Shown: in pieces, positions 1 through 11,300 of the stretch | How the letters are laid out: every line of letters starts with the position of its first letter | Numbering within the stretch: the first letter of the stretch is position 1 | From: Phoronis ovalis | Lineage: Eukaryota; Phoronida; Phoronidae | NCBI GenBank assembly: GCA_028565635.1 | Contig: JAOXYB010075499.1 | Location: 1-23,537 of the forward strand | Direction: 5' to 3' | Length of the DNA: 23,537 bases | Position numbers and translations under genes: made by a program | Notes under the pieces: model-generated | What the model saw: only the letters and a program-made list of their open reading frames with translations | Told to the model about the DNA's origin: nothing | Database searches by the model: none

Positions 1-400
1 TTGACCTACTTCTCAAGGTCATTTTAAAATGTCACCTAGCCTAAGCGACCCACCAATCTATGGCCTTCCTATAACCATCTTTGAATCGTCCAGGTAGCGC
101 TTCGTCTTCGCGGCTATAGACTTGTTGTTACGTGCCCTCTCGGGAACAAACATGGCCGCCAATCGGCCATCTTGGAAGTAATCGAGGTCACAATTATTTC
201 AGACCTGCGCTTTGACCTGTACCTATGCTGTACCAAATACGAAGATGATCAGACGAAAGCTAAAGCCGTTATAGCAACACAAAGAAAAGGGTACATACGC
301 CGACGACACCGCCGCTGCATACGCTACGGCTATATGCCCTTTCACTATTACATAGTGATGGGCATAAAAATGTAACAATGAGTCCATATGTTTTCCATTT
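1..400. repeat. probable dispersed repeat at window start
   Basis: This block is more GC-rich than the surrounding AT-rich DNA. It contains short motifs of the TGACCT / AAGGTCA type (near 1-25, 186 and 212), a CG-rich run of CCGACGAC-like units (about 300-330), and ends in a strong hairpin followed by an A-run. No coding exon was recognised; the 67-codon ORF at 172-375 resembles no family I know. The composition suggests a molluscan interspersed repeat (SINE-like or a LINE tail), but this is inference from style alone and the left boundary lies outside the window. Confidence 0.3.
333..366. other. 14-bp hairpin downstream of the chitinase stop
   Basis: TATGCCC-TT-TCACTAT, a 3-base loop, then ATAGTGA-T-GGGCATA: two 7-bp arms stacked into a 14-bp stem with a small internal bulge. 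On the minus strand it begins about 42 bases after the proposed chitinase stop codon (408-410), so it could lie in that mRNA's 3' UTR. It may equally be the 3' end of the dispersed repeat that seems to fill this region. Confidence 0.5.
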
Positions 401-407
401 CCATCCG

Positions 408-463
408 TTAAAACAACAACCAGATGGCATTAAGTAACAGAAACCCGCTATGTAAGCCCAATC
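408..463 (-). CDS. terminal exon: probable GPI-anchor signal
   Basis: A good acceptor (ttatttacag at 464 and above) opens an exon in the phase needed by the donor at 1407. It reads [18 protein letters not shown] and then TAA at 410-408. Joined to the preceding small-residue stretch NSNADG, it has the layout of a GPI attachment signal: a small-residue omega region, a short spacer and a hydrophobic tail ending at the stop. The exon is only 56 bases, so chance remains possible. The intron it closes (464-1406) contains the foldback element at 799-1276. No AATAAA was seen just downstream. Confidence 0.55.
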
Positions 464-3400
464 CTGTAAATAATTGACAATATATCAATGATTAAAAAAA
501 TTAATGTTGTCTACCATATCCGTATTTCTAATCATCCTGATTCACTCAAAAATCCAACTAACAAATATGTGCTGCTGTTTGGGAATTATAAACAGAATAA
601 TTTCTTTTACTTTGAATTGATGTTACTGACGAGATGTAACAGCACGGTAAACAACACAATAAATAATAGGTTTTACTAGACATGAGGTATCCACCTGTCA
701 AGTGATCACTCGATCGTAGGATACATTTTTATTCGATGAAAGTCAATAACAGTTTCCACTGAGAAGAATTGTGCGAATAATATGTAGCAGAAGTTTCTTC
801 CCGGGGGCTCACTTAAAAGAAAGTCGGGTACGCATGCTCGTCCGAAAAAACGGGGGTAAGGGGTACCTTTTTCGCCGTTCGACGGAGTTCTCGGGAACCC
901 CCGTTTAGGGGTCGATTTTGGCGGAAAACCGCATTTTGGGGCATGTTTTTGGCAAATGTAACTTCCCGTTTAGGGGTTGGTTTTTCACGTACACCTCCCG
1001 TTTAGGGGTCCTTTTTTCAGTGGGAGCAGCGAGCATTGCCTTTTGGTGACCATTTAGCATTTTTTTATAAATTTAGTGCATTATTTTGTTTTGACGTTTT
1101 CTTTTTTTTTTGGTTGTCGATTTTGCAGAAAAAAATTCTCGTTAGGGGTACCTTTTCAGCAAAATCCCCCAGTTAGGGGTGGTGTTTTGATACTCCACTT
1201 CCCGTTTAGGGGCTTATTTTGAACCCTACAGACGAGCATGGGTACCCGACTTTTTTTCAAGTGAGCCCCCCCGGGAGCTCCTTTCATACACAGTTACAAT
1301 GTTGCTAACAGAACGCACAAATGCATAAACAGTGCGGTGTTGATTCCAATTTTAAGGCGTAATACATGTATAAACCGTTGAAAGAACTAATATTGCAGAA
1401 ACTTACCATCTGCATTGCTGTTAAAAAATTCTTCGCACAGTTGCACATCAATTTGTTCATTACACACGGAACAATCGCTTGCTAAATTAACGCACATTTG
1501 ACCATCATTGCAAAGGTAACATTCCCCACCATTATTCTACAAAAGGATCAAAACTAAATAATTTATTGAGATTAATTTTAGCGTTAAAATCGAATCCATA
1601 TACATCGTTATCATTACCATCGTCATACTTTGATCTACAAACAGCCAATGAAAAAATTCGACAATATGAAAGTATTCTACACCAACCTCAGCTGTTGTAC
1701 TCCGGGTTGCAGTTGTGCCGGAATTTATATGCATAGTTGTCGTCAGTACCGAAGTTGTTGTAGAATTATCACATACGCAAGAACATTGTTCACCGCCATG
1801 AGCGTTTTCAAACACTGTTTTGACTGCATTAATCAGTGGGAAAGGCGTGTTGCTGTTAGGACATGCCTGCCGAAAGTCATCTAGATCAATGGCCCAAAAC
1901 ATTGCGCCTCCTAAATTGTTAGTAACGATGTACTCAGCCTAGAAAATAAAAGGTGATATGAGCCAAGCAAACAGCCTCCCATAAACTTAGCTTACTGATG
2001 CATGGAACAACTTTCACGCTTTAAGGAAAAAAAATTGCTAGATATATTCCTCTCCATACTTTAGCTAAACATTGTGTTGAATTACCTTAATAGTAAAACT
2101 CTCTATATCGTCATAACCGACCCATTGGTTTCCGTTGTATGCATATGGAACATGATGCTCTGAATCCCAAATACGAGTCCAACTGTGCTGACAAATCTTA
2201 AATGAAATAGTGTGACTACATTATAATAAAAGTTAACATCCATTACCAGGTACTCGGTTTGTAACAATGTCGTATGATTACTCTTTGACAAGGCTGATTG
2301 TAAATTGATAATTGCAAGAAACTACAGTTACATAACTATTACTATTCTAAAATGAGATGTATTACTTTCAAAAGTAGTATGCTAGAGTCCTTTGCATCGA
2401 TCTGGCATTGCCGCCGCTGGAAATTTGGCTATGATCGGCATTAGAACATACACATTTAATTTCTCAACTATATTCGAACCACAAATGAATGTGTTTTTAA
2501 TTGTTTTACCTCGTAGTAAGACAGGAAACCGCTTTCTTGGGTATATGTGCCTGGTGTTCCAGCACCACTCGTGGCAGAACCAATAGCAAAGCTGGTCGAG
2601 CTTGATAAAGTAAATGATCGCCCATACAATCCCATGCCTACTATCAGCTTTTCTGATGGGCAACCGTCAGATGCCCATTTGTTGACAGCCCAGTGCTAAA
2701 ATTGTTTTTAAAGATATCAAAGTTATTGACTGGGAATTACTTCAAACATGTGTTTGAATTTGAAAACTACCAAGTGCAGATTTATATATCATGATGCAAA
2801 GGTGCTTTTAATTTAATTAAAGGAAAACAAAGAAAAACATGTTTACACACATTTTTTACATGTGGTTCCTGCGTTTATATTGCAATATGCACACATTTTA
2901 TTTTGTTATGGACAATATATTGCAATTAACGAGGGAATAATTCGTTTATTGGTGTATCCAAATTGGCGTCAACAACATCTGCATGTTTTTTATTGAAAAA
3001 AGGCTAAGCTTATGTATCTAACAGACTGTAGAATATTGGTTACTAGCTTTGACATAAAGCTTAGTCTATATTCGCAGTCTATATCTGTTGTTTACCGTAT
3101 TTTTCTGAGCCTCCGTTCTGGATTCTGCGGACCTAGCATATAATGGTGAATTATGTCCAGTAGTTGAATCCCAACTTCCGTGGAAATCATACGACATAAG
3201 ATTGATGAAATCTAAATGCTGACAGATTAGCGCTATTTCGTATCCATCGTCAATGTTAATGTAGCTTGCACTGACAGCGGCGGTCATTAACAGTCTTTCA
3301 TTGCCTGGTTGTAGCGTCTCTTGGTCGAAGGCAGCACGGGTTTCCTTCGCAAAAAATACAAATGTGGCATTAATCGGTCAAGAACATTATATAATTATCA

Positions 3401-4531
3401 CACGCCTATGTGATAACTGAAAATAAAGCGGAAGACAATGTTCTTTTATTATACATGATATGAAGTGATTGTTATCATTCCTAGATCTAGTTCATATGGA
3501 TATTTAATTTCAATTATCATCATGTTCAAATAGAATGCACATGCAACATTACCAGAATTTATAAAATCCATCGAGTTCACGGAACTTTGTCTCGCTACAT
3601 CAGTTTATTTAATTGAAATCCCGGGAATGAAAAAGCCAACTGAGGAAAATACTGATCACAAGCTGGTCAAATTTCACTGTCCCGTTTGCATACCTGTATA
3701 TATTTCTAGAGAGCTCAAATAATTATTATAATCACTTTATGTTTCTCGCAGCCTTCTTCCTCAGTTCACTTAATTAGCACAATCAATCGAGAAAAACTAC
3801 TCACTGCAACTAATGTGGTGAATCGTTGCTTGTCCGCTGCCGGACTACCTCTGTCGCCTGGATATTCCCAATCATAATCAAGACCATCAAATCCATGAGT
3901 TCTTAAGTATGTCACAGCGTCGCTAATAAACGCTTGTCTGATGGATTGGTCAGCAACAATACGAGAAAATGCAGCCACTCCGTGATTCCAGCCACCGACC
4001 GCTAATAGAGTTTTTAGATTTGGATTTTGAGTTTTTAGTGCTTTAATTCCAGGGTAGCCCATAGCTGTAAAATATGCTTAAGAATTATTTCTAAGTTTTG
4101 TTTCGCTATAAAGTATGTTCCACGTACAGTGAAAATAAACAAATTACAAATTTATCTACTTTTAATAATACACTTTGGTTTTTACACGTCGTGACATAAC
4201 GCGCTTTGATGAATTGAATACCCATAAATAGAAGTTATTACTTCAATTAACCTAGGATACGTTTTCCTTTATAAAGTGTAAACGGCATGCCAGATCGAAC
4301 CGTTACAACATAAAGAGGACATTGACATAAGCTCTCCGGTCGCTATCGTAATGAGATGGTACTTACTGTGATCGTTCCATTCATAAGCTTCCAGTTTATT
4401 AGCAGAATTTATTTTAGCGAAGGCATACACTATGTGTGTACAAACAAATGGATCCACGTTTTCCGGACGGAACGTCCATGGGCTATTTCTGTATTGGGCC
4501 CAGTTACTGTAGTAACAAACACGTTTTAAGT
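408..4531 (-). CDS. GH18 chitinase with Cys-rich module and GPI-like tail (5' end not found)
   Basis: This gene encodes a glycoside hydrolase family 18 enzyme, which hydrolyses beta-1,4-linked N-acetylglucosamine polymers outside the cell. Exons on the minus strand are 4531-4367, 4064-3805, 3344-3096, 2695-2510, 2196-2086, 1938-1687, 1536-1407 and 463-408. All have AG/GT borders and compatible phases, giving about 469 residues. The first exon has the typical GH18 opening ([12 protein letters not shown]). The catalytic motif DGLDYDWE has its acid near visible residue 122. MSYDFHGSW and [10 protein letters not shown] supply later barrel strands and the binding-site Trp near 339. A Thr/Ser linker (about 363-408), a six-Cys segment (409-451) and a hydrophobic end follow. 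The donor at 1687 (GAG/gttggt) is weak. No signal peptide exon was found; the first visible exon starts in phase 1 and may be spliced from 5420 upstream. Catalytic core very sure, extreme 3' exon less so. Confidence 0.85.
799..1276. mobile_element. foldback MITE-like element with internal CCCGTTTAGGGG repeats
   Basis: Long terminal inverted repeats of about 45 bp are visible: the left end reads CCCGGGGGCTCACTT, then AAAGTCGGGTAC and CATGCTCGTC. The right end is the reverse complement with a few mismatches and two extra Gs. Inside are six copies of a unit close to CCCGTTTAGGGG, near 899, 965, 997, 1138, 1168 and 1201, separated by T-rich spacers. There is no transposase ORF, so it is non-autonomous. 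No clear target-site duplication was found. It lies between the last two proposed chitinase exons. Confidence 0.8.
1407..1536 (-). CDS. exon for six-cysteine module of the chitinase
   Basis: The exon has a clear acceptor (ttttgtag) and donor (GATG/gtaagt) and one open frame of 43 codons. Six cysteines are spaced C-x2-C-x5-C-x6-C-x2-C-x8-C, opening with [15 protein letters not shown]. In GH18 enzymes this position, after the Thr/Ser linker, often holds a chitin-binding domain. The spacing here does not match the chitin-binding families I can recall (CBM14, hevein-like), so I leave the fold unnamed. It may bind carbohydrate, or form a disulfide-stabilised stalk below the proposed GPI anchor. 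Confidence 0.7.
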
Positions 4532-4735
4532 CTGAAAGAAAATAAGTAAATGAGTCATAAAGACAAAAATGTAATTACAACTTTATTAAAAGTTTTGAGT
4601 GATCTGATCTATACTACAAGCTTGGTCCTACAACTTTGTTCAAACAACGTTTTTAGCGTAATTTATAAACGCGCCATTCATTCGCTTAGTGGACTTTTTT
4701 ATAGCTGTTATTTTGAAACCTTGACGGTGGTGTAT

Positions 4736-5182
4736 ACCGGGGGAGGGGTTCATAGTGTATAGAACTGACGGGGATGTGCCGCTGGCTCGCGATACCTTTT
4801 CTGACGAATTTTAGTGTATTTCATGGTATCTTTTTCTGCTCCTGTGGTATATTTTGGGTATAGTTTTTGAGCTCTAGAAATATAGTCAATTCTTTTTTGA
4901 AATGTATATTTCGGATCTACTTTTCAAGCAAAATAGTGAACAATATCTAATAAAACAAGTAACGAATGCGCTGAAAGCTATTTATGACATCCGATGTTGA
5001 CTCCACATGTCGACTGCTGGTATATTTCGGGATGTTTTCTAAATTCGGGATATTCGTATTGGAATTTCTGGTATATTTTGGAGTCCAAATTTCTACGTAA
5101 TTTTTTGGTATAGAGTTAGTCAAAACATTTTACTTTCTGTGGCGCACTCCCATCCCAAAATATACCTAAGAGACCCCCGGGG
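4736..5182. mobile_element. foldback MITE-like element with internal GGTATATTTTGGG repeats
   Basis: The left end (ACCGGGGGAGGGG, then GACGGGGATGTGCCGC) and the right end (GCGCACTCCCATCCC, then AGACCCCCGGGG) form degenerate inverted repeats of about 45 bp. The 7-bp direct repeat GGTGTAT flanks the element (4729-4735 and 5181-5187, overlapping the right terminus by two bases), a candidate target-site duplication. The subterminal motif GGTATATTTTGGG recurs inside in direct orientation (4846, 5019, 5070) and inverted at the right end. There is no coding capacity. It sits between the partial upstream GH18 exons and the first exon of the complete GH18 copy. Confidence 0.75.
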
Positions 5183-5411
5183 TGTATATGTATGTATGAA
5201 GTAAGCATATTGATCTCTTGATGTGAGTTGGACCGTGACAGTGAGAGAACGCCGATAACCGAGTAAAATGATACGGTTTCGTGAATTTGAATAATTGGTG
5301 ATACTATTCTGAGTGGGATATATAAAAGAAACTAATATTCTCAGCACATAAAGTTACTGCCGTCATGTACCACATATAACACATTATACAGCAGACATGA
5401 TGTTACTGAAA

Positions 5412-6653
5412 TTATGCACCTGTATTTGTATGTGGAAGCTGGCCAGGCGTAGTACCTTGTCCAGTAGGCATCAATAACTCAGTGGTCTGTTCAGTAGGTG
5501 TCGATGGCCCAGTGGTGTGTTCACCACTAGTGGCGCCCTCGAATACTGTTTTTACGGCATCCATTAGAGGGAAAGCTGTGTTGGTGTTAGAACATCCTTG
5601 ACGGAAGTCACCTAAATCTATTGCCCAAAACATTGCGCCTCCTAAATTGTTACTTACGACGTACTGTGCCTGAAAATAAAAGCCAACATTAACATAACTT
5701 ACCATTTTGTTACAAGCCAAGCGGTTGATCTCATCGTCTTCGCACTAACTTAATTAATGTAGTTCGGCATTAATTGCTACATGTATTGATTCCGATACTT
5801 TTGCAACAAATACCTTAATAGTGAGACTCTGTGTGTCATCATAACCAACCCATTGGTTTCCGTTGTATGCATATGGAATTTGGTGTTCAGAATCCCAAAC
5901 GCGAGTCCAACCATTATGACAAATCTTAAATGAAACAACATGATTACATAATGGTAGGAATTTTGAGCAGAAATATATACCTTTTTGTTTAATTCTCACG
6001 CCGGCTTATGGGGTATGTGCACCTTTATCTGGCACTCCATTTGCAACTGAGTTTAGCCATTTGTTTCACATAAAGCTGCTCATAGAAGAAAACGTGCAAT
6101 ATTTAAAACTGACAATAAAAGAAATTTGAGAAACGTGACTCTTTCTACACTCTAAAAAAGTTTTGATCAGTTTTAGTTCGTTGTTAATCAATCGTATAAA
6201 CTATCTTCTATAGAGCCACTGGTTTGATCTGGTGTTGTGTTCATAAAATGCACGTGGAACTACATTATTCGTATTTTCATAAGCTTACATATAACCTTAA
6301 CTTTTTTAAATAAATCCAGGATATAAATAAACCTCATCTATTTGACATAATTGACTCGTATAAGCCGTTGCAAATTTAGATACGACAATCGATGGATCAT
6401 TTACTTAAGATTTCTTAGTCAGCTATATCCAAAACAACAATAAATATATTTTCCTTTTTGTATTTACCTCATAATACGACAAGAAACCGCTTTCTTGGGT
6501 ATATGTGCCTTGAGTTCCGGCGCCACTTGCGGCAGAACCAATAACAAAGTTAGACGAGCTTGCTAATGCGAACGATCTCCCATACAATCCCATCCCCACT
6601 ATTAACTTTTCTGGTGGACAACCATCTGACGTCCATTTGTTGACAGCCCAGTG
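5412..6653 (-). CDS. C-terminal half of a second GH18 domain (partial gene)
   Basis: Three minus-strand exons (6653-6468, 5924-5814, 5669-5420 or to the stop at 5412) encode the last third of a GH18 barrel. They include [19 protein letters not shown] and MFWAIDLGDF, then a Thr/Pro/Gln-rich linker without the Cys-rich module. The first two exons have exactly the lengths of the corresponding exons in the neighbouring copy (186 and 111 bases), with 53/62 and 28/37 residues identical. Flanking intron sequence is also recognisably similar, so this is a tandem duplication. The N-terminal exons, including the catalytic DxxDxDxE exon, are not found upstream to 8377 or elsewhere in the window. The last exon either stops (TAA, 5414-5412) or uses a phase-1 donor after CAG at 5420, which fits the acceptor at 4531. 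It is either a fragment or the middle of a tandem-domain chitinase. No stop or frameshift interrupts it. Confidence 0.75.
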
Positions 6654-8257
6654 CTAAAATTTTATTGTCAAACATATCAAAGTTATTACCTAGAAATCAC
6701 TCAAATACATTAAGTAAAACATAATAATCTTAGACGTTAACAATAACTATTTTCAGATAAAAGGCCCGTCGTTACATTTGAAATAACAGTCTATATGTAC
6801 ATCTTCACTGTGTATACTATTTACTATGTTTTTCAAGTTGTGTTGTCTTTCTGTTAAACAGTAGGACTTTCTAGTTTTAAATAGTCCCGGTTTAAATCAA
6901 GAGACGATTTATCATAATCGCATATTTGTAAAACACATTTTTATAAAACTGAATAAAAGTAAGCGATTTTCAAGAAATTAAGTATTACGTAGTATATTTT
7001 TTATTGTAGCGATGCGCGCAACAGATAAAAATGGGATTTTATAGGAAGGTTGTAAGTTACTTCTACTTTTAGCTATCACAGAAGCATATTTTTTGCGGGA
7101 GGTTATATAGAAACCAACATATTGTTTACATGTTTCATGCTTAGATAAACCATTTGCTGGCGTAGCTTGGAAGGCCACATCTGTTCCCCATTCACCTGCA
7201 AGCTGATTTTTTTTAAATTCGCCAGTCAGCTGAATATGCGGCAAAGCTGTATCTGTCAGCTGAATATGCGGCAAAGCTGTATCTGCCAGCTGAAAATATT
7301 CTCAGCTGCCAGCTGAAATTTGTGCAAAAATATACTTTTCATGTACTAGTAAATAAATCATTTGGCGAAGATACTTTAGAAATTATAATACCTTCCCCCT
7401 TGCCAGGTGGATCACATATTTAATGTTTGCCCGCCAGACTGAATGGTCTGGGGAACAGATATTATGGAGAACAGACTCGTTGGGTGCTTCTGCTATCATT
7501 TCAATAATTCACTAGTGGTAAAAAAATGAATTTTGTGTGCATGATGTTCCGCTGTTCAACGATGAGGTACGATACGATTTTTGACCTCAATATTGTCGTT
7601 ATTGACCATAGGATATTTGCACATTGATTCTGGATAATTAATATCGTAACTAAACACTGTGATAATACCACAGTGACAAATAGTCCCAGCACCGCTTCAC
7701 ACAAAAATTTAAAAGTAAAGTAATTATTGAAGAAATGTTACTAACCTAGCCAGAAAAGAAATACTCGATCAATAAGTCCTTTAAAAATTTAGAATCTTTT
7801 CCCTTTTATTTTCATAGCAATAAAGAGATCCTCTTATTTAGCTTATTCAGTGGCTAAGTTTTTTTATTTTTAAATTAGACGAAAACCAAATCTACACACT
7901 GTTTCAATTAGTTAAATGTAAATTCAACTGTTTTAAAATTCACATGCTCAAAGATTTCAAAGAACAATGTCCCTGCAAGATTATTATTTCAAGAGAAATG
8001 AATTAATTGGATTGAAATAAATGACATAACAAAAATTACTACACTGTAGTTAAAATAATCATTGCAGGATATTAATTGCGAATTAATATTTGCTAATTTC
8101 ATCAACACCATGGTGTATGGTATATATTGGAAATTAAACCTGCTCTTTAAAGTACATGTACATTTGTGTCAATGAACCACTATGAAGTACATGAACATCG
8201 TGCTGTGATGATTATCGTCCGAGACGTCAGGATTACGCACATTTTCTTTTGTACAGA
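6654..8257. other. AT-rich intergenic region, no gene recognised
   Basis: This stretch lies between the partial GH18 exons (minus strand) and the promoter of the arylsulfatase gene (plus strand). I searched it for the missing GH18 N-terminal exons and saw none. The longest ORF (6978-7274, minus) includes a 30-bp tandem duplication and resembles no protein family I know. A small hairpin (CCAGAC/GTCTGG) occurs near 7434-7452. Confidence 0.6.
7225..7284. repeat. 30-bp perfect tandem duplication
   Basis: The 30-base unit that begins GTCAGCTGAATATGCGG occurs twice in direct succession without mismatch. Further partial copies of its CAGCTGA core follow at about 7287, 7303 and 7310. It is a simple minisatellite-like duplication of unknown significance. 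Confidence 0.85.
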
Positions 8258-8259
8258 TT

Positions 8260-8377
8260 TTTATTTGGCAGTTTATCTTTAGAGATCTCATCGTCATACT
8301 CAGTAAGTACTACTTGCTGAAACACAGAAGAGAACAAGCACAATTGCACAACTAGCTAGATAGACGAGCCGTAGATC
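8260..8377 (+). promoter_or_regulatory. promoter/5' UTR of arylsulfatase first exon 1a (eroded TATA)
   Basis: The sequence aligns with the region upstream of alternative exon 1b, including a shared CAGTT, a CTTTTAG-like block and AACACAGAAGAGA beside GAGCACAGAAAAGA. The position matching the TATATAAG of exon 1b reads TTTATTTG here (8260-8267), at nearly the same distance from the ATG (118 versus 115 bases). This promoter is therefore a duplicate whose TATA box is weaker. Confidence 0.5.
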
Positions 8378-11300
8378 ATGTACTTTGCTGTTATTTTACT
8401 GGTGATTATATCCATGGCTAGTAATGCCTTAGCGGAAGCTCCTAACATTATCTTCATCATGGCAGATGACTTAGGTGAGATTTTTAAATTGATCATTTGT
8501 TCGAATTATTCTATTCATTTTTGATTTTTCAAATGCGGTCAGTGCCTAAATGAAGTGTACCGACATGCACTCAATGTGATACCTTAGTTATATGGGGAAA
8601 AAAATAAAAAGAACACTTTCACGCGACAACTTTATACATTAACAGTAGATGATCAAGAAATTATAGATCTGTATGTTGTTGTTTTTTCAAAAAAATGCAA
8701 CTTATTATTTCAGATCCAATATGCAGGTCAAATATAGTAAATTCAAGACAAATAGAGAAAGATAAATCTAAATAAAGTGTTCGATCCTTGTTTTTTCTTG
8801 CAATAAGCTGAATAAGAAAAGGCAGAGGTCGTGAGCAGTGATACATGTATACCGATAATCCTTTGCGCGGTATGGGCCAACATGTTTTAATAATATGCTG
8901 TAGTCATGCTATGTAGAATTTATGACCCAATACGACAGGATAAAATACCTGGTGAAACTTCATTGCAGTTACGTTTCAATATACTGAGAATAATATGATC
9001 GATTACATAGTAGGAAAAATAACTTGGGAGAGCATTAGGCTGAAGATCTAAAGTCCATAGTTCCATAAGGTTTCCGTCAATTTTTTTTTCCAAATTACTT
9101 TATCAACATTAATTACATTTTTACTTTTTTATTCTTCTTTATATTTTTTTGAATCCAAAGTTGTTGTCAAACACTATGTGTTGGAAACCATATACCTGGT
9201 GTCGCCGTGCGACACTGCGCATTCTAAGGACTATTTCACTATTTAATGTCACAGATGTTGGATCCCATATCATCGACAAAAAATATATCTAGCTTATCTT
9301 TTCAATACTAAATGACTAATCATTTTAAATTGGTGGAAATTTGAATTTTCTAATGATAGGTTTTTTGTTGTAAAATGTTTTTTAATACCTCATGTTAAAC
9401 GTCCGCCCGACGAGGGCAACTGTGATCCACCTGGTGTTCTATTGTTTGGACGTAGATCAATCAGAGTAACAGCCGTTTATGTCGAGGGGTTCTTTCAAAA
9501 CTTTTGTAATGTGGTCGCATAAACGAATACATACGTGTAAGAGCCTCGACGAGATTCAACTTTCTTTTCATATATATAAACGGACAAATCTTAGGAGATT
9601 TCGTGCGGTTAAGTTTGAATTTTTTTCTTTCATTTGTATTGGATGTGTATATGATTTTAAAACGAAATACATGTTGAAAATGAAAAGTGATAGTATTAGA
9701 TTTTTAACATTGGTAAAACAGTAAATAAATATCAAGACACCATCAATATATTGTAAATAATACTCGTGTAGCAAGGACAATACCAAAATACCTAGTATTA
9801 TTATTTAAATTAATCTTCAAGCTTACATTTCAAAAACGCGTGTTGTTCATAATTGATATCTGCCTTTGGTACCATGAGCTACCGTATCTTTCGCAATTAA
9901 ACTATGAACTGTACGCTTATACACATTGTCAGTGGTCGACACTCTGTCCATGTTATTAATTGACCACAATATTGGTCCTTTTTTTCTTCGCGTAAACAAT
10001 GGTTATAAACTTTATGAATTATTTGTGAATTCGATGGTTTTATTCTTCGCCAACGTTTCGTATTTTCGAAATCGTCCCCTTTGCTCGTGGTAGATGTCAC
10101 ACCTCTCTCCGGCCTCTCCTTAGGTGATCACATTAACATATTGAGGCCCCTATTGTTTTGCTTTTAATGAGCCAACAGACAGGTTATTCGTGAACCCAAA
10201 GGCCAAGTGACCTAAAAATAGATGGTGCTTTGTGGCATTCAAAGTTTGTGGACTTTTAATACAGGATATTGAAAACACATTTATTTACAAAAAAAACTAT
10301 CATAAGAAAATTCAAAGTTCCCCAAATTTGAAATGGTTGGTATGGGATCCAACACCAGCGACATTAAATAGTGAAACAGACCTTAGTTTTTCTTGGTCTT
10401 ACGATGTTTGTACTTAAAAAATCCCGTAAAAGAGCACTAAAACATTAACTTCTATTACTGGCATGTCACATTTTTTGCACGATAAGGAAAGAAATATAGG
10501 AATAGTTTCGGTTTTATCTTTTAATGCAGGCAGTATCATTTAGAACAAAGCATTTAACACGGTTTAAGATAGATGGTACTTTTAATATAATGCGCAGTCA
10601 TTTTCGGTATAACATTTCTCTTAACTATCAAAAATGCAAAAGAAATATCATATATGAATGATATGCGCTCTGTGAAAAGGTATGATACTGGTGTTACTAT
10701 ATACTGGTGTCATTTAGGCTAAGCTAGAGTCTCGTTAAAATTTTAAGTAAAAATTTCTAAAAAATCCGTATTACATTTTTTTATAGAAAATAGATGTTTT
10801 CTAAAACGTTAACATTCAGTCTATGTCATAGGCCATTTGCTTACCGTTGATCTTAGAACTCGCATTAAACCCGGTCGAGAGCCAAAATGTAGAGTAACAA
10901 ATTATTGTTCTACATACATGTCTCCAGTTAGGATAAATATCTGTAGGGAACCGACCTACGACATGCATCACTGTACGCTATGTGAACAGAAGTGGCTCAT
11001 ATACTAAACCTGCTATTGCTTTACAAGTTCACAATTTGATATCATCACATTCTGACTGAAACGAAAGAAATAACTGCATTTTCCGTATCATGATTTTGAT
11101 GCTATGCTTAAGATTTAATTAATAATTTTGTGTAACTGATGCTCTGCTCCTGGATCCCACTACTCAATGACGCAGTTATTTTATCTCCCATGTTCTATTT
11201 TTGAATAACAAAGTTTACAATATATTTCTATATATGGTTTCATGCTGCAGATGTTACAATTTCTCGACCCACAGGTCTTATTTCACCTCCGCGACTGTAA

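Noticed and set aside
1294-1304. Alternative terminal exon for the chitinase: acceptor gttag at 1305 followed by codons for ATL and a stop
   Set aside because: It is in phase but only 11 bases long, with a weak pyrimidine tract. The exon at 463-408 has a better acceptor and makes a meaningful GPI-like tail.
5120-5347. Minus-strand ORF starting MLRILVSFIYP, considered as the missing signal-peptide exon of the chitinase
   Set aside because: It overlaps the foldback element, and no phase-1 donor follows a plausible signal peptide.
6978-7274. 98-codon minus-strand ORF
   Set aside because: It includes a 30-bp tandem duplication, matches no family I recognise, and has no fitting splice sites.
7403-9434. 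14-base inverted repeat (CCAGGTGGATCACA at 7403 and its complement at 9421)
   Set aside because: One such match is expected by chance in a window of this size, and flanking sequence does not continue the pairing.
9479-9786. Overlapping ORFs on both strands (81 and 72 codons)
   Set aside because: Low-complexity, AT-rich composition inside a sulfatase intron; no homology recognised and no splice signals.
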